Shown here piece after piece: positions 8,990 through 17,954 of a DNA stretch of 64,000 nucleotides. The stretch covers positions 1 through 64,000 of the forward strand of contig NZ_JAMXLH010000062.1 of NCBI RefSeq assembly GCF_024281035.1. The letters run 5' to 3'. The translations under genes were made by a program, and so were the position numbers. The notes under the pieces are model-generated. The model was not told where the DNA came from. It saw only the letters and a list, made by a program, of their open reading frames with translations, and made no database searches. How positions within the stretch are numbered: the first letter of the stretch is position 1; every line of letters starts with the position of its first letter. Source of the DNA: Paraburkholderia sp. (GTDB lineage: Bacteria; Pseudomonadota; Gammaproteobacteria; Burkholderiales; Burkholderiaceae).

Positions 8990-9003
8990 TTGATACAGGT
9001 CAA
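8990..9003 (+). promoter_or_regulatory. FNR/ANR-like box for the cytochrome c gene
   Basis: TTGAT-ACAG-GTCAA matches the FNR consensus with one mismatch. It lies about 131 bp upstream of the cytochrome start, on the side of the divergent gene. Together with the box at 8751 it forms an inverted pair within the 485-bp intergenic region. Nothing else in that region looks like a gene. Confidence 0.6.
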
Positions 9004-9133
9004 CCGTGCGGGAGCCTCGCTGCCTAGACTGAATTTCGAGGCCCCACGCGTCGAGGACACCGCATTCGCCGCGGCGGCCGCTTTCCGGGGTGGTTTCATC
9101 ACCTCTCCCATCCTCGTATCGAGAGGCCGCATC

Positions 9134-9478
9134 ATGACCAGATCCATTCGCACGCTTCTCCCGCTCGCGGCGATCCTCGGTGCGTGCGCACTCACCGTAC
9201 AGGCCCAGACGCCGCTGCCGGAGCCGACCGCGCTCGTCGACCAGCAGCACTGCATGTTCTGTCACACGCCGGGAGCGCCGTTTCTCGCGCCGTCGTTTCA
9301 CCAGATCGCCGAGCACTACCGCAAGTTGCCCGACGCGAACGTGATGCTGGAACAGAAACTGCGGATCGGCGGCCGCGCGCATTGGGGCAACACGTCGATG
9401 CGGCTGCCTGAGGAGCGCGGCGGTCCACTATCGCCCGAGGACGCCCACACGCTGGTCATCTGGGTCATGAGTCACTGA
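9134..9478 (+). CDS. Small c-type cytochrome
   Basis: A 114-aa secreted monoheme cytochrome. A Sec signal peptide (residues 1-24, ending VQA-QT) is followed by the heme-attachment motif CMFCH near residue 38. A C-terminal helix reads DAHTLVIWVMSH. The distal Met ligand is probably in the NTSMRLPEE segment, as in class I cytochrome c551/c552. It is likely a periplasmic electron carrier. The frame is open far upstream, but ATG 9134 gives a proper signal peptide. It diverges from uspA and has an FNR-like box upstream, suggesting induction under low oxygen. Confidence 0.88.
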   Translation: MTRSIRTLLPLAAILGACALTVQAQTPLPEPTALVDQQHCMFCHTPGAPFLAPSFHQIAEHYRKLPDANVMLEQKLRIGGRAHWGNTSMRLPEERGGPLSPEDAHTLVIWVMSH

Positions 9479-9510
9479 AGGCGTGTGCCAACGCAGGCAG
9501 CACGTACGCT

Positions 9511-10407
9511 CTATGCGCCGGACAGATACGCGTTCAAACCCGAGACAAGCGCGGCGAATGTCACGGCGCAGCGGGCGCTGCCGCGCAAGTCTTCGTGCAT
9601 GGCGATCCACGTATCCATCGTCAGTGAGAATTCGCCCTGCAGAACCCGCACGAGCCGCTTGTCTCGTGCCGCCAGCGGCGACTGGCATGCGCCGATACCG
9701 AATCCGGCGCGTATCGCGCCCAGTTGCGCGAGGTCGCTATCGGCCCGAAATGAAAAACGGTCGCGCGTGAACGTCTTTAATTTCTCTTGCGTCGATCGTA
9801 TAAATTCGGTTTCCTGATCGAATCCGATCACTGCATGGCGAGACAAATCGCTCATCGATTCCGGCACACCGTGCAGTGCCAGATAGCGTTCGTGCGCATG
9901 CAAACCCACCTCGATTCCGCCGATGCGTCGCGCCACCAGCGCCTCTTGCACGGGCCGGAACATGCGCACGGCAATATCCGCTTCACGCCGCACCAGATCG
10001 TCCGCGCGACTCGACAGCACCAGTTCGATGGTCAATTCCGGATACGTATCGTGCAGCGCCGCCAGGATCGGCGGCAGAACCTCGACGCCGATCACCTCGC
10101 TCGCGGTCAGACGCACCGTACCCCGAACCCCCGATCCGTGACTGCTGGCCACCCGGCGCAACGCGGCGGCGGTCGTGGCGAGGCCGACAGCGTATGGCCT
10201 CAACTCATGCGCCGCGTCGGTCGGCGCGTAGCCGTCGAACGAGCGGGTAAAAAGCTTCAGCCCCAGCGCGGCTTCGAGGCTGTCGATATGCCGGCCGACC
10301 GTCGGCTGCGTCAGGCCCAGCGTGCGCCCGGCGGCTGAAAGCGAACCTGTCTGCAGGACATGCAGAAAGCTCCGGTACCACTCCCAGTTCGGTTCCCTGT
10401 CGCTCAT
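9511..10407 (-). CDS. LysR-family transcriptional regulator
   Basis: A 298-aa LysR regulator. The N-terminal winged helix has SLSAAGRTLGLTQPTVGRHI at about residues 22-41, followed by the linker helix and a substrate-binding domain of two Rossmann-like lobes (VEVLPPILAALHDTYPEL near 105). The start is the ATG at 10407 (MSDREPNWEW), after an AAGGGAT-like site. The frame continues upstream through the promoter region, but that part is not conserved-looking. It is divergent from the epimerase gene, its probable target, with an inverted repeat between them. Confidence 0.93.
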   Translation of the reverse strand: MSDREPNWEWYRSFLHVLQTGSLSAAGRTLGLTQPTVGRHIDSLEAALGLKLFTRSFDGYAPTDAAHELRPYAVGLATTAAALRRVASSHGSGVRGTVRLTASEVIGVEVLPPILAALHDTYPELTIELVLSSRADDLVRREADIAVRMFRPVQEALVARRIGGIEVGLHAHERYLALHGVPESMSDLSRHAVIGFDQETEFIRSTQEKLKTFTRDRFSFRADSDLAQLGAIRAGFGIGACQSPLAARDKRLVRVLQGEFSLTMDTWIAMHEDLRGSARCAVTFAALVSGLNAYLSGA

Positions 10408-10491
10408 GACATCCCTTTCCCAAAGTACCCATCGTCCCCGCTCGCGTCTCCCGTGCCTCCCGTACCTGCGCGCACGTTGAAGTTTGGAGCC

Positions 10492-10505
10492 ATACAAAAA
10501 TGTAT
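10492..10505. promoter_or_regulatory. Candidate LysR operator ATACA-N4-TGTAT
   Basis: A perfect inverted repeat ATACA-aaaa-TGTAT lies in the 184-bp region between the divergent LysR and epimerase genes, 85 bp from the LysR start and 87 bp from the epimerase start. It is in the size class of LysR-type T-N11-A dyads. Confidence 0.55.
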
Positions 10506-10591
10506 AGCCGGTCGAGCAAATTAGCCAATTTTCTCTTAGCCCGCACCCGCGCAGAATGGGTCCGTCGCAATGTTTGAACCGGAGAATCCGT

Positions 10592-11605
10592 ATGGCCCCC
10601 ACTTCCTTTCATATGACCGACCAGCGCGCGCTGATACTCGGCGCAACCGGCGGCATCGGCGGCGAAGTCGCCCGCCAGTTGCGCGACGCGGGGTGGCACG
10701 TGCGCGCGTTGCATCGGCATCCCGCGAACGCGGCCACGGCGGGTGACGGCATCGAATGGTGCGCGGGCGACGCCATGGACCGCGAAGCGGTCGTGCGCGC
10801 CGCGCGCGGGTGCGCCGTGATCGTCCATGCCGTGAACCCGCCCGGCTACCGCCGCTGGGCGGAACTCGTGCTGCCCATGCTCGACAACACGATCGCGGCA
10901 GCCGCGGAAGCGGGCGCGACCATCGTGCTGCCCGGCACCGTCTACAACTACGGACCGGAAGCGTTCCCGTTCGTGCGTGAAGACGCACCGCAGCGGCCCC
11001 GCACGCGCAAGGGCGCAATACGCGTCGAAATGGAGCGGCATTTGCAGGCCGCCACCGCGCGCGGCGTGCGAACGATCGTTGTGCGCGCAGGCGATTTCTT
11101 CGGCGCGCGGGTGACGGGCAACAGCTGGTTCTCGCAGGGGCTCGTCGAGGCGGGCAAGCCGGTGCGCAAAGTCAGCGTGCCGGGCCGGGCCGGAGTCGGG
11201 CATCAGTGGGCGTATTTGCCGGACGTCGCGCGGACGATGGTCGAATTGATCGGGCGGCGTGCGACACTGCCGCCCTTCGCGCTGTTTCACTTTGGTGGTC
11301 ACTGGGACGCCGACGGCACGCAGATGGCCGCAGCGATTATCCGCGTCGCAGAGCGCCACGGCCTGAAGGCGACGCAGCGCCGCTTCCCGTGGCCGCTCAT
11401 CTACGCCGCCGCGCCCTTCGTGACGACGCTGCGCGAGCTGCTCGAAATGCGCTACCTGTGGCGCGAGCCGCTCCGGCTCGATAACGCGCGTCTTGTCGCT
11501 ACGCTCGGCAGCGAGCCGCACACGCCGCTCGACGCGGCGGTGGAAGCGACCCTGGCGGGACTCGGCTGCCTCGGATCGCCCGCGCGCGCCGCCCTCGCGC
11601 TTTAG
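10592..11605 (+). CDS. NAD-dependent epimerase/dehydratase family protein
   Basis: A 337-aa extended short-chain dehydrogenase-like protein. The Rossmann motif GATGGIGG lies near residues 13-20, and D-binding residues follow. The usual YxxxK appears altered: the region PGTVYNYGPEAFPFVREDAP is followed by RKGAIRVEME, so Tyr and Lys spacing differs from the classic form. This resembles NmrA/isoflavone-reductase-like or atypical epimerases. The start is ATG 10592, preceded by CGGAGA. The substrate is unknown. It is divergent from the LysR gene, which probably controls it. Confidence 0.82.
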   Translation: MAPTSFHMTDQRALILGATGGIGGEVARQLRDAGWHVRALHRHPANAATAGDGIEWCAGDAMDREAVVRAARGCAVIVHAVNPPGYRRWAELVLPMLDNTIAAAAEAGATIVLPGTVYNYGPEAFPFVREDAPQRPRTRKGAIRVEMERHLQAATARGVRTIVVRAGDFFGARVTGNSWFSQGLVEAGKPVRKVSVPGRAGVGHQWAYLPDVARTMVELIGRRATLPPFALFHFGGHWDADGTQMAAAIIRVAERHGLKATQRRFPWPLIYAAAPFVTTLRELLEMRYLWREPLRLDNARLVATLGSEPHTPLDAAVEATLAGLGCLGSPARAALAL

Positions 11606-11683
11606 TCGAAATAGCCGCCAGCGCGCCGATCGACCGGCTGCGGCGCACGCAACTGCAGAGACTGTAGACACTGTGTAACGCGC

Positions 11684-12772
11684 TCAGTCGGCGTCCACGG
11701 TCATCACCTCGGCAACCACCACGCGATCGCGCCCGCCGAGTTTCGCGTCATAGAGACTCGCGTCGGCCTTCTGCAACCACGCGATGTGATCGCGCATGAC
11801 GAGGTCGCACTGCGCCACGCCCACGCTGATCGTGCACGGACATCCGGCATCTGCCCGCGACGCCAGCCCGCGCACCGTCGCGACGAGCTGTTCGGCACGC
11901 GCGCGCGCTTCGGCCAGCGTCGCGCCCGGCAGCACCACGCCGAACTCTTCGCCGCCGTAACGGCCGATCTGGTCGCACTCGCGAAAGTGCGCGCGCAACG
12001 TGGTGGCGAACGTCTGCAATACGACATCGCCCGCCGGATGGCCGTGCGTGTCGTTCACGCGTTTGAAGTGATCGAGATCGACGAGCAGCAGCGACGACGC
12101 ATAGCGGCTCGCGCGGCTGCGCGCGAATTCGCCCGCCAAAACGCCCTCCCAACTGCGGCGATTGAGGAGTCCGGTGAGGCCGTCGGTACGGCTCAGGCGG
12201 TCGAGCGCATGGGCCTGCTCGGCAAGCTTGCGGGAGGTGCGATAAGTGGACCAGCCGAGTGCGATGGGATAAACGATGAGAAACGGCAGGCAGGCGAGAA
12301 TGGTCGGCATGAGCGACATCGGCTCGAATGCGAAGCCGAGTATGAGCAGCCCCGCAGCGAGACCGGCGAGATGCGCGAGGATGCCGCGCGCGAAAAAGCC
12401 CAGGCCGCCCGCAGCAATGTTGTCCATGCTGAGCATCGTGAGAATCAGCACGCACGGCAATACGTTAAAACGCATCGCGGCGACCCAGAAGCCGCCGAAC
12501 ACCGCGTCGATCATGAGATTCACGCGCTCGCCGCGATACGGCACGTTGCAGGCAAGCGCGGCACGGCGCGCCACGTGCGGCCACAGGAAGCCGTGAAAAA
12601 CCAGCAGCGCCCACAGCACAAAGCCGCGTTCCTGCTGGGCCAGCACCGATGCGACGCAGAAAACCCCCAGCCCAAGACCCGCGATACGCAGGCGATAGAC
12701 ACGTTCCACAAAACGCGCTCCCTTTCCGGCCATCTGCTTCGTTGCCACGCTTGATACGTCGCCTTCGCGCAT
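11684..12772 (-). CDS. Diguanylate cyclase, MASE2 sensor plus GGDEF domain
   Basis: A 362-aa inner-membrane diguanylate cyclase related to AdrA/DgcC. The N-terminal half has about five to six hydrophobic helices of the MASE2 type (RRAALACNVPYRGERVN near 75, FGGFWVAAMRFNVLP near 95). The GGDEF domain begins at LSRTDGLTGLLNRR (about 187). The active site GGEEF is at residues 273-277. The product-inhibition I-site RECD lies five residues before it, so feedback inhibition is expected. The start could be ATG 12772 or the internal ATG 12733; the open frame upstream overlaps the opposite-strand dbpA and is not coding. It acts opposite to the EAL enzyme at 490. Confidence 0.9.
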   Translation of the reverse strand: MREGDVSSVATKQMAGKGARFVERVYRLRIAGLGLGVFCVASVLAQQERGFVLWALLVFHGFLWPHVARRAALACNVPYRGERVNLMIDAVFGGFWVAAMRFNVLPCVLILTMLSMDNIAAGGLGFFARGILAHLAGLAAGLLILGFAFEPMSLMPTILACLPFLIVYPIALGWSTYRTSRKLAEQAHALDRLSRTDGLTGLLNRRSWEGVLAGEFARSRASRYASSLLLVDLDHFKRVNDTHGHPAGDVVLQTFATTLRAHFRECDQIGRYGGEEFGVVLPGATLAEARARAEQLVATVRGLASRADAGCPCTISVGVAQCDLVMRDHIAWLQKADASLYDAKLGGRDRVVVAEVMTVDAD

Positions 12773-13090
12773 GTTTTTTTCCGTGCCGGAGCCAGGAAGG
12801 TGGAGGACGCACCCATTGTGCCATCGGTTCGCGAAGCCGTCTCGCGGCACCATGAGGCCGCAATGGCCGCCGGCATTTGCGTCGACGTCGCACGTATGCG
12901 CCATCAAAGCCGCGATCCCGTTCATGCACAACTCGGCGCGCGCTGCGGCGCACGATTCCCCGGACACGCGCGCGCTTCCGCTAAAATCGCGGCACGCGCG
13001 ATCTTCCTTCGCCTCCCGATCCACCTTTCTCCCCGACGCGACACCGGCCGACAAGCCGCGTCGCCTCCAGCCATCTGGCGCGAGACCCGT

Positions 13091-14488
13091 ATGACGAACC
13101 CAACCACTGCCACGCCCTTCAGCGCGCTCCCGCTTGCGCCCGCCATGATCGAGAACCTCACGCGCCTCGGCTATGTCGACATGACGCCCATCCAGGCCGA
13201 AAGCCTGCCAATCACGCTGGCCGGGCACGATCTGATCGCACAGTCGAAAACCGGCAGCGGCAAAACGGCCGCGTTTTCGCTCGCGCTGCTGTCGCGGCTC
13301 GACGTGCGCCGTCTCGTCGTGCAGGCCATGATCCTCTGCCCCACGCGCGAACTGGCTGACCAGGTCACGCAGGAAATCCGCCGCCTCGCGCGCGCCGAGG
13401 AAAACATCAAGGTCCTCACGCTGTGCGGCGGCACGCCCATGCGGCCGCAGACGGCAAGCCTCGAACACGGCGCGCACATCGTCGTCGGCACGCCCGGGCG
13501 CATCATGGATCACCTGGAGCGCGCCAGCCTTTCGCTCGATGCGCTGAACACCCTCGTGCTCGACGAAGCGGACCGCATGCTCGACATGGGTTTCTTCGAC
13601 GACATCGCCCGCGTGGTGAGCCAATGTCCGAAAGAGCGTCAAACGCTGCTCTTTTCGGCGACCTTGCCGGAAGGCATTACGAAGTTGAGCCAGCGCTTCC
13701 TTCGCAATCCCAGGGAACTGCGGTTCGAGGAACATCACGACGACAGCAAGATTCGCCAGCGCTTCTACGAAGTCGCCGAGGACGAACGCCTGCACGCGGT
13801 CGGCATGCTGCTGAATCACTATCGCCCGGTCAGCACGCTCGCCTTCTGCAACACCAAACAGCAGTGCCGCGATCTGCTCGACGTGCTGCGCGCACAGGGC
13901 TTTCACGCGCTCGCGCTGCACGGCGAGCTCGACCAGCGCGAGCGCGACCAGGTGCTGATCCAGTTTGCCAACCGCAGTTGCTCGGTGCTCGTCGCCACCG
14001 ACGTCGCCGCGCGCGGCCTCGACATCGCGCAGCTCGAAGCGGTCATCAACGTGGACGTGACGCCCGACCCCGAGACCTACGTGCACCGCATCGGCCGCAC
14101 GGGCCGCGCCGATCAGGACGGCTGGGCGCTGAGCCTCGCGAGCATGGACGAAATGGGGCGTGTGGGCGGCATCGAAGCGGCCCTCAAGCGCGAAGTCGAA
14201 TGGCAACCGCTCGCCTCGCTCAAACCCGCGAGCGACGCACCCTTGCTGCCGCCGATGGAAACGCTGCAGATTCTGGGTGGCCGCAAGGAGAAGATCCGCC
14301 CCGGCGACGTGCTGGGCGCGCTGACTGGCGAAGCGGGTTTCAAGGGCGAGCAGATCGGCAAAATCAACGTGACCGACTTTTCGACCTATGTGGCCGTCGA
14401 GCGCAGCATCGCCCGCGACGCTTTGCGCAAGCTCAATGCCGGCAAGGTCAAGGGCAAGAAGGTCAAGGCCCGCATGATGGACGAGTGA
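13091..14488 (+). CDS. dbpA: ATP-dependent RNA helicase DbpA
   Basis: A 465-aa DEAD-box helicase. The motifs in order are the Q-motif (MTPIQAESLP), motif I SKTGSGKT, Ia PTRELADQ, Ib TPGR, II DEAD, III SAT, and then V ARGLD and VI HRIGRTGR. A C-terminal RNA-binding domain of about 75 residues follows (GEAGFKGEQIGKINVTDFST). That C-terminal domain, which binds hairpin 92 of 23S rRNA, separates DbpA from RhlE and other DEAD helicases. The role is late assembly of the 50S subunit. ATG 13091 gives the standard N-terminus; the longer open frame is not needed. Confidence 0.93.
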   Translation: MTNPTTATPFSALPLAPAMIENLTRLGYVDMTPIQAESLPITLAGHDLIAQSKTGSGKTAAFSLALLSRLDVRRLVVQAMILCPTRELADQVTQEIRRLARAEENIKVLTLCGGTPMRPQTASLEHGAHIVVGTPGRIMDHLERASLSLDALNTLVLDEADRMLDMGFFDDIARVVSQCPKERQTLLFSATLPEGITKLSQRFLRNPRELRFEEHHDDSKIRQRFYEVAEDERLHAVGMLLNHYRPVSTLAFCNTKQQCRDLLDVLRAQGFHALALHGELDQRERDQVLIQFANRSCSVLVATDVAARGLDIAQLEAVINVDVTPDPETYVHRIGRTGRADQDGWALSLASMDEMGRVGGIEAALKREVEWQPLASLKPASDAPLLPPMETLQILGGRKEKIRPGDVLGALTGEAGFKGEQIGKINVTDFSTYVAVERSIARDALRKLNAGKVKGKKVKARMMDE

Positions 14489-14692
14489 CATTCGCGGGCG
14501 TTGAAACGACGTGCGACAAGGTCGCGATGCGGTGCGCCGGTGCGCAGTTGCGCGCCGGTCGATTCGAAAACGTTGCAAAATTTCTTGCGGCAGCCTTCGG
14601 CAAGTTTTAGGCTCGTTACTGCAACATTCGACCCAAACACCAACTCGCGCGATCCTTTCCCCAAGGCGCGCTCCATTAGAGGGAGTCTTGTG

Positions 14693-15004
14693 ATGCCATG
14701 CTCACGTCGTAAGTTCATTGCTATCGCCGCTACGCTCGCTTCGTCGTCGATCCTCACCGAGGAGGCGCGCGCCGACGCCCCGGCGCTCTCCGAGAGCGAT
14801 CCTCAGGCCCAGGCGATGGGCTACCGGACCCATGCCGCGCAGGTGGATAAGGCAAAGTTCCCCAAGTTTCAGGCAGGCCAGTCGTGCTCGAACTGCCAGT
14901 TGTTTCAGGGTAAGGCGGGTGCCGCGAGCGGGCCTTGCCCGATCTTCGGCGGCAAGATGGTCAACAGCACCGGCTGGTGCAATGCCTATGTGAAGAAGGC
15001 GTAA
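14693..15004 (+). CDS. High-potential iron-sulfur protein (HiPIP)
   Basis: A 103-aa secreted iron-sulfur protein. A twin-arginine signal (SRRKFIAIAA) leads to cleavage near the ARA motif at about residue 27. The mature part has four cysteines with HiPIP spacing: CSNC, then CPIFGG, then WC near the end. These bind one [4Fe-4S] cluster that works at high potential in the periplasm as an electron donor. A GAGGGAG site precedes ATG. A strong hairpin terminator follows 50 bp after the stop. Confidence 0.92.
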   Translation: MPCSRRKFIAIAATLASSSILTEEARADAPALSESDPQAQAMGYRTHAAQVDKAKFPKFQAGQSCSNCQLFQGKAGAASGPCPIFGGKMVNSTGWCNAYVKKA

Positions 15005-15053
15005 CGCCGGCAACGGCGTTCGACGCAACGCTTTCCGGAAGATCGTCGAAGCA

Positions 15054-15093
15054 GGCGCGCAGGCTGCGTTCACCGCAGCCTGCGCGCCATTTT
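15054..15093 (+). terminator. Rho-independent terminator after the HiPIP gene
   Basis: A perfect 15-bp stem (ggcgcgcaggctgcg pairing with cgcagcctgcgcgcc), a 5-base loop ttcac, and then atttt. Confidence 0.9.
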
Positions 15094-15185
15094 GATTCGT
15101 ACTCCGTTATATATCCGGCGGTCCTGAGTCCGCCAGGCGGCTTCGCTCGACCGTGGCGGGACAACGTCCGCGCGGCGGCGCGAGT

Positions 15186-15240
15186 CATCAGCCAGGCATC
15201 AACCAGGCATTAACCAGGCGTCAGCAACGCGTCAACCAAG
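15186..15240. repeat. 11-bp degenerate tandem repeat, five copies
   Basis: Units are catcagccagg, catcaaccagg, cattaaccagg, cgtcagcaacg and cgtcaaccaag. They lie in the 480-bp gap between the HiPIP terminator and the DUF2760 operon; the rest of that gap shows no gene. Reverse complements of these units match the repeat at 35686-35751. Confidence 0.88.
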
Positions 15241-15487
15241 CCGGTCGACAGATCGTCGCCAGGCGAGCAAATCACACCGAAATGTCCAACTGCGGCACGC
15301 GCGCAAAAGCGCCGTCGTCCGGGAGCGCAGCCGGATTTTGTCCGGCTTGCGGCCGCAACAAGGCAAAATAGCGGTTTTGAGCCCTCACCGGGCCCGGATT
15401 TTCCACGCTGGCCGCCGCCTGCATGGCTCGCATCGAGCCCCGGCCGGCCTGCTCGCCCTTCAGGCGAGCCTCCAGGAGCAGTTTTTC

Positions 15488-16111
15488 ATGACCGAATCGA
15501 ATCTCTCGTTCGTCGGCCGGTTTTCCGTCGCCGTCGGCTCGTTTTTCGCCATTCTCGGCGACAGCAACCTCGCCGCCAATGTCCGCCGCCTGCGCGAAGG
15601 CGCGCCGCTGCCGGAATCCGCCGCCGTGCCCGCTGCTGCGCCCGCTGCTGCGCCCGCTGCTGCACCCGTTACTGCGCCCGCTGTGCAACCTGCGCCCGTC
15701 GCCGTGCAACCCGCGCCCGCCATCGCGGCGGCGAGCCCTGATTCTGCCCTTCAACTGCTGGGCCTGCTCCAGCGCAACGCGCGCTTCGTCGATTTCGTCG
15801 AAGAGAACATCGCGGGCTATTCCGATGCCGATATCGGCGCCGCCGCCCGCCTCGTTCACGAAGGTTGCCGCACGACGCTGCGCGAGCACTTCACGATCGA
15901 GCCCGTGCGCAACGAAGCCGAAGGCAGCCGCATCACGCTCGCCGAAGGCTTCGACGCCGGCGCGGTCCGCCTCACCGGCAACGTCGTCGGCAAGGCGCCG
16001 TTTAACGGCAGCATCGCGCACCGCGGCTGGCGCGTCGCCGATGTCCGCCTGCCGAAGCTCGTCAAGACCCACGACGTGACCGTGATCGCCCCGGCCGAGG
16101 TGGAGCTATGA
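15488..16111 (+). CDS. DUF2760 protein, first gene of the Hsp70 operon
   Basis: A 207-aa protein. An N-terminal hydrophobic stretch (GRFSVAVGSFFAIL, residues 9-22) may anchor it to the membrane. A Pro/Ala-rich linker of about 45 residues follows (PAAAP repeats). The conserved DUF2760 domain then runs from about residue 80 to the end, with LLQRNARFVDFVEENI and a PFNGSIAHRGWRV block. Its stop overlaps the start of the first Hsp70 gene (ATGA), so translation is coupled. The function is unknown. Its constant linkage to Hsp70-like genes suggests it is a partner or membrane adaptor of those chaperones (inference). Confidence 0.88.
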   Translation: MTESNLSFVGRFSVAVGSFFAILGDSNLAANVRRLREGAPLPESAAVPAAAPAAAPAAAPVTAPAVQPAPVAVQPAPAIAAASPDSALQLLGLLQRNARFVDFVEENIAGYSDADIGAAARLVHEGCRTTLREHFTIEPVRNEAEGSRITLAEGFDAGAVRLTGNVVGKAPFNGSIAHRGWRVADVRLPKLVKTHDVTVIAPAEVEL

Positions 16112-17949
16112 GCGACCCGCGCTATTCCATCGGTATCGATCTCGGCACGACGCACTGCGCGCTGTCCTACGTCGATCTCGCCGCGAGTGACGGCGACAAG
16201 GCCAGCCAGGGCGTGCTGCCGGTTGCGCAGCTCACCGCGCCCGGCACGCTCGAATCGCCGAATCTGCTGCCGTCGTTTCTCTATCTGCCGCATCCGGGCG
16301 AACTCACGCCCGGCGACCTGAGCCTGCCGTGGACCGCGAGCCGCGACTATGCCGTGGGCGAACTCGCGCGCAGCCGCGGCGCGGGCACGCCGATCCGCCT
16401 CGTGTCGAGCGCCAAGAGCTGGCTGTGCCATCCGGGCGTGGACCGTCGCGCGGCCATCCTGCCGAGCGATGCGCCGCCCGAAGTCGCGCGCGTTTCGCCG
16501 CTCGAAAGCTCGGTGCGCTACCTCACGCATTTGCGCGAAGCGTGGGACCACGCGCATCCCGAGGCGCCGTTTGGCGACCAGGACATCACCGTCACGATTC
16601 CGGCCTCGTTCGATCCGGCCGCACGCGAACTGACCGCCGAGGCCGCGCAGGCGGCCGGCTATGCGCGCATGACGCTGCTGGAGGAGCCGCAGGCGGCGCT
16701 CTATAGCTGGATCCAGAAGAGCGGCGGCGCGTGGCGCAAGGAAGTGAAGGTGGGCGACATCATTCTGGTCGTCGACGTGGGCGGCGGCACGACCGACCTC
16801 TCGCTGATCGCCGTCATCGAGCGCGAAGGCAATCTCGAACTGCATCGCGTCGCCGTGGGCGAACACATTCTGCTGGGCGGCGACAACATGGACCTCGCGC
16901 TCGCGCACGTCGTCGCGCGCAAGCTCGCGGCGCAGGGCACGCAGGCCGATCCGTGGCAATTGCGTGCGCTGACCTACGCGTGCCGCGCCGCCAAGGAAAC
17001 GCTGCTGAGCGACCCGGCCGCGACCGCCGTGCCGCTCGTCGTGCCGAGCCGCGGCTCGAAGCTGATCGGCGGCTCGATCCGCACCGAGCTGACCCGCGAC
17101 GAACTCACGCAAACCATTCTCGAAGGCTTCTTCCCGCAGGCCGACGCCGCCGCGCGGCCGGTGAGCCGCGCACGCGCAGGCCTCACGCAGCTCGGCCTGC
17201 CGTATGCGCAGGACGCGGGCATCACGCGGCATCTCGCTGCCTTCCTCGGCAGGCAGGTCGCCGCGCTCGCCGAACTCGGCGGCGTGTCCGCCGCCCCGGG
17301 CGCAAGCTTCCTCCATCCGACCGCCGTGCTGTTCAACGGCGGCGTGTTCAAGTCCGACCTGCTGACCGAGCGCATTCTCGGCGTGCTCAACAGCTGGCTC
17401 GCGGCCGAGGGCGCCGCGCCCGCGCGTCTGCTCGGCGGCGCCGACCTCGATCTCGCGGTCGCACGCGGCGCCGCGTACTACGGCTACGTGAAGCGCGGCA
17501 AAGGCGTGCGCATTCGCGGCGGCACGGCGCGCGCGTACTACATCGCAATCGAATCGGCGATGCCTGCCGTCCCCGGTCTCGAACCGCCGGTTTCGGCACT
17601 CTGCGTCGCACCGTTCGGCATGGAAGAAGGCACGGACGCCGCGCTGCCGCCGCAGGAATTCGGCCTCGTGGTCGGCGAGCCCGTGCATTTCCGCTTCTTC
17701 GGATCGTCGGTGCGTCGGCAGGATCAGGTCGGCACGATGCTCGACTACTGGTCGTCCGACGAACTGCAGGAACTCGAGGAAATCCAGGCCACGCTGCCGC
17801 CCGAAGGCCGCACGGCCGGCGAAGTCGTGCCGGTGAAGCTGCACGCGCGCGTGACCGAAGCGGGCACGCTCGAACTCGAAGCCGTATCGAGCGGCACGAA
17901 CGAGCGCTGGAAAGTCGAATTCGACGTGCGCGGCGGCGTCAACGCTTGA
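16108..17949 (+). CDS. Hsp70-family protein (non-canonical), 613 aa
   Basis: An actin-fold ATPase of the Hsp70 superfamily, clearly distinct from DnaK. Phosphate-1 motif GIDLGTTHCALSYVDL is at residues 8-23 and phosphate-2 motif VVDVGGGTTDLS at about 221. VLFNGGVFKS near 408 resembles the adenosine-binding region. The C-terminal 170 residues keep a beta-rich region that could bind peptide, but the DnaK helical lid and EEVD-like tail are absent. It overlaps the DUF2760 gene by 4 bases and lies 5 bases before a second Hsp70 gene. No J-protein or GrpE gene is nearby. The client is unknown. Confidence 0.88.
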   Translation: MSDPRYSIGIDLGTTHCALSYVDLAASDGDKASQGVLPVAQLTAPGTLESPNLLPSFLYLPHPGELTPGDLSLPWTASRDYAVGELARSRGAGTPIRLVSSAKSWLCHPGVDRRAAILPSDAPPEVARVSPLESSVRYLTHLREAWDHAHPEAPFGDQDITVTIPASFDPAARELTAEAAQAAGYARMTLLEEPQAALYSWIQKSGGAWRKEVKVGDIILVVDVGGGTTDLSLIAVIEREGNLELHRVAVGEHILLGGDNMDLALAHVVARKLAAQGTQADPWQLRALTYACRAAKETLLSDPAATAVPLVVPSRGSKLIGGSIRTELTRDELTQTILEGFFPQADAAARPVSRARAGLTQLGLPYAQDAGITRHLAAFLGRQVAALAELGGVSAAPGASFLHPTAVLFNGGVFKSDLLTERILGVLNSWLAAEGAAPARLLGGADLDLAVARGAAYYGYVKRGKGVRIRGGTARAYYIAIESAMPAVPGLEPPVSALCVAPFGMEEGTDAALPPQEFGLVVGEPVHFRFFGSSVRRQDQVGTMLDYWSSDELQELEEIQATLPPEGRTAGEVVPVKLHARVTEAGTLELEAVSSGTNERWKVEFDVRGGVNA

Positions 17950-17954
17950 GTCCG

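Noticed and set aside
8718..8993. A 91-codon plus-strand frame between uspA and the cytochrome gene
   Set aside because: It covers both FNR-like boxes, has no ribosome-binding site and no family-like sequence; the region reads as a regulatory gap.
12773..14578. The in-frame upstream extension of the diguanylate cyclase across dbpA
   Set aside because: It lies opposite the well-supported dbpA gene and adds no recognisable domain; the MASE2 domain starts near 12772.
15186..15240. The 11-bp tandem units considered as a CRISPR array
   Set aside because: Units are contiguous, without spacers, degenerate and far too short; no cas genes are present.
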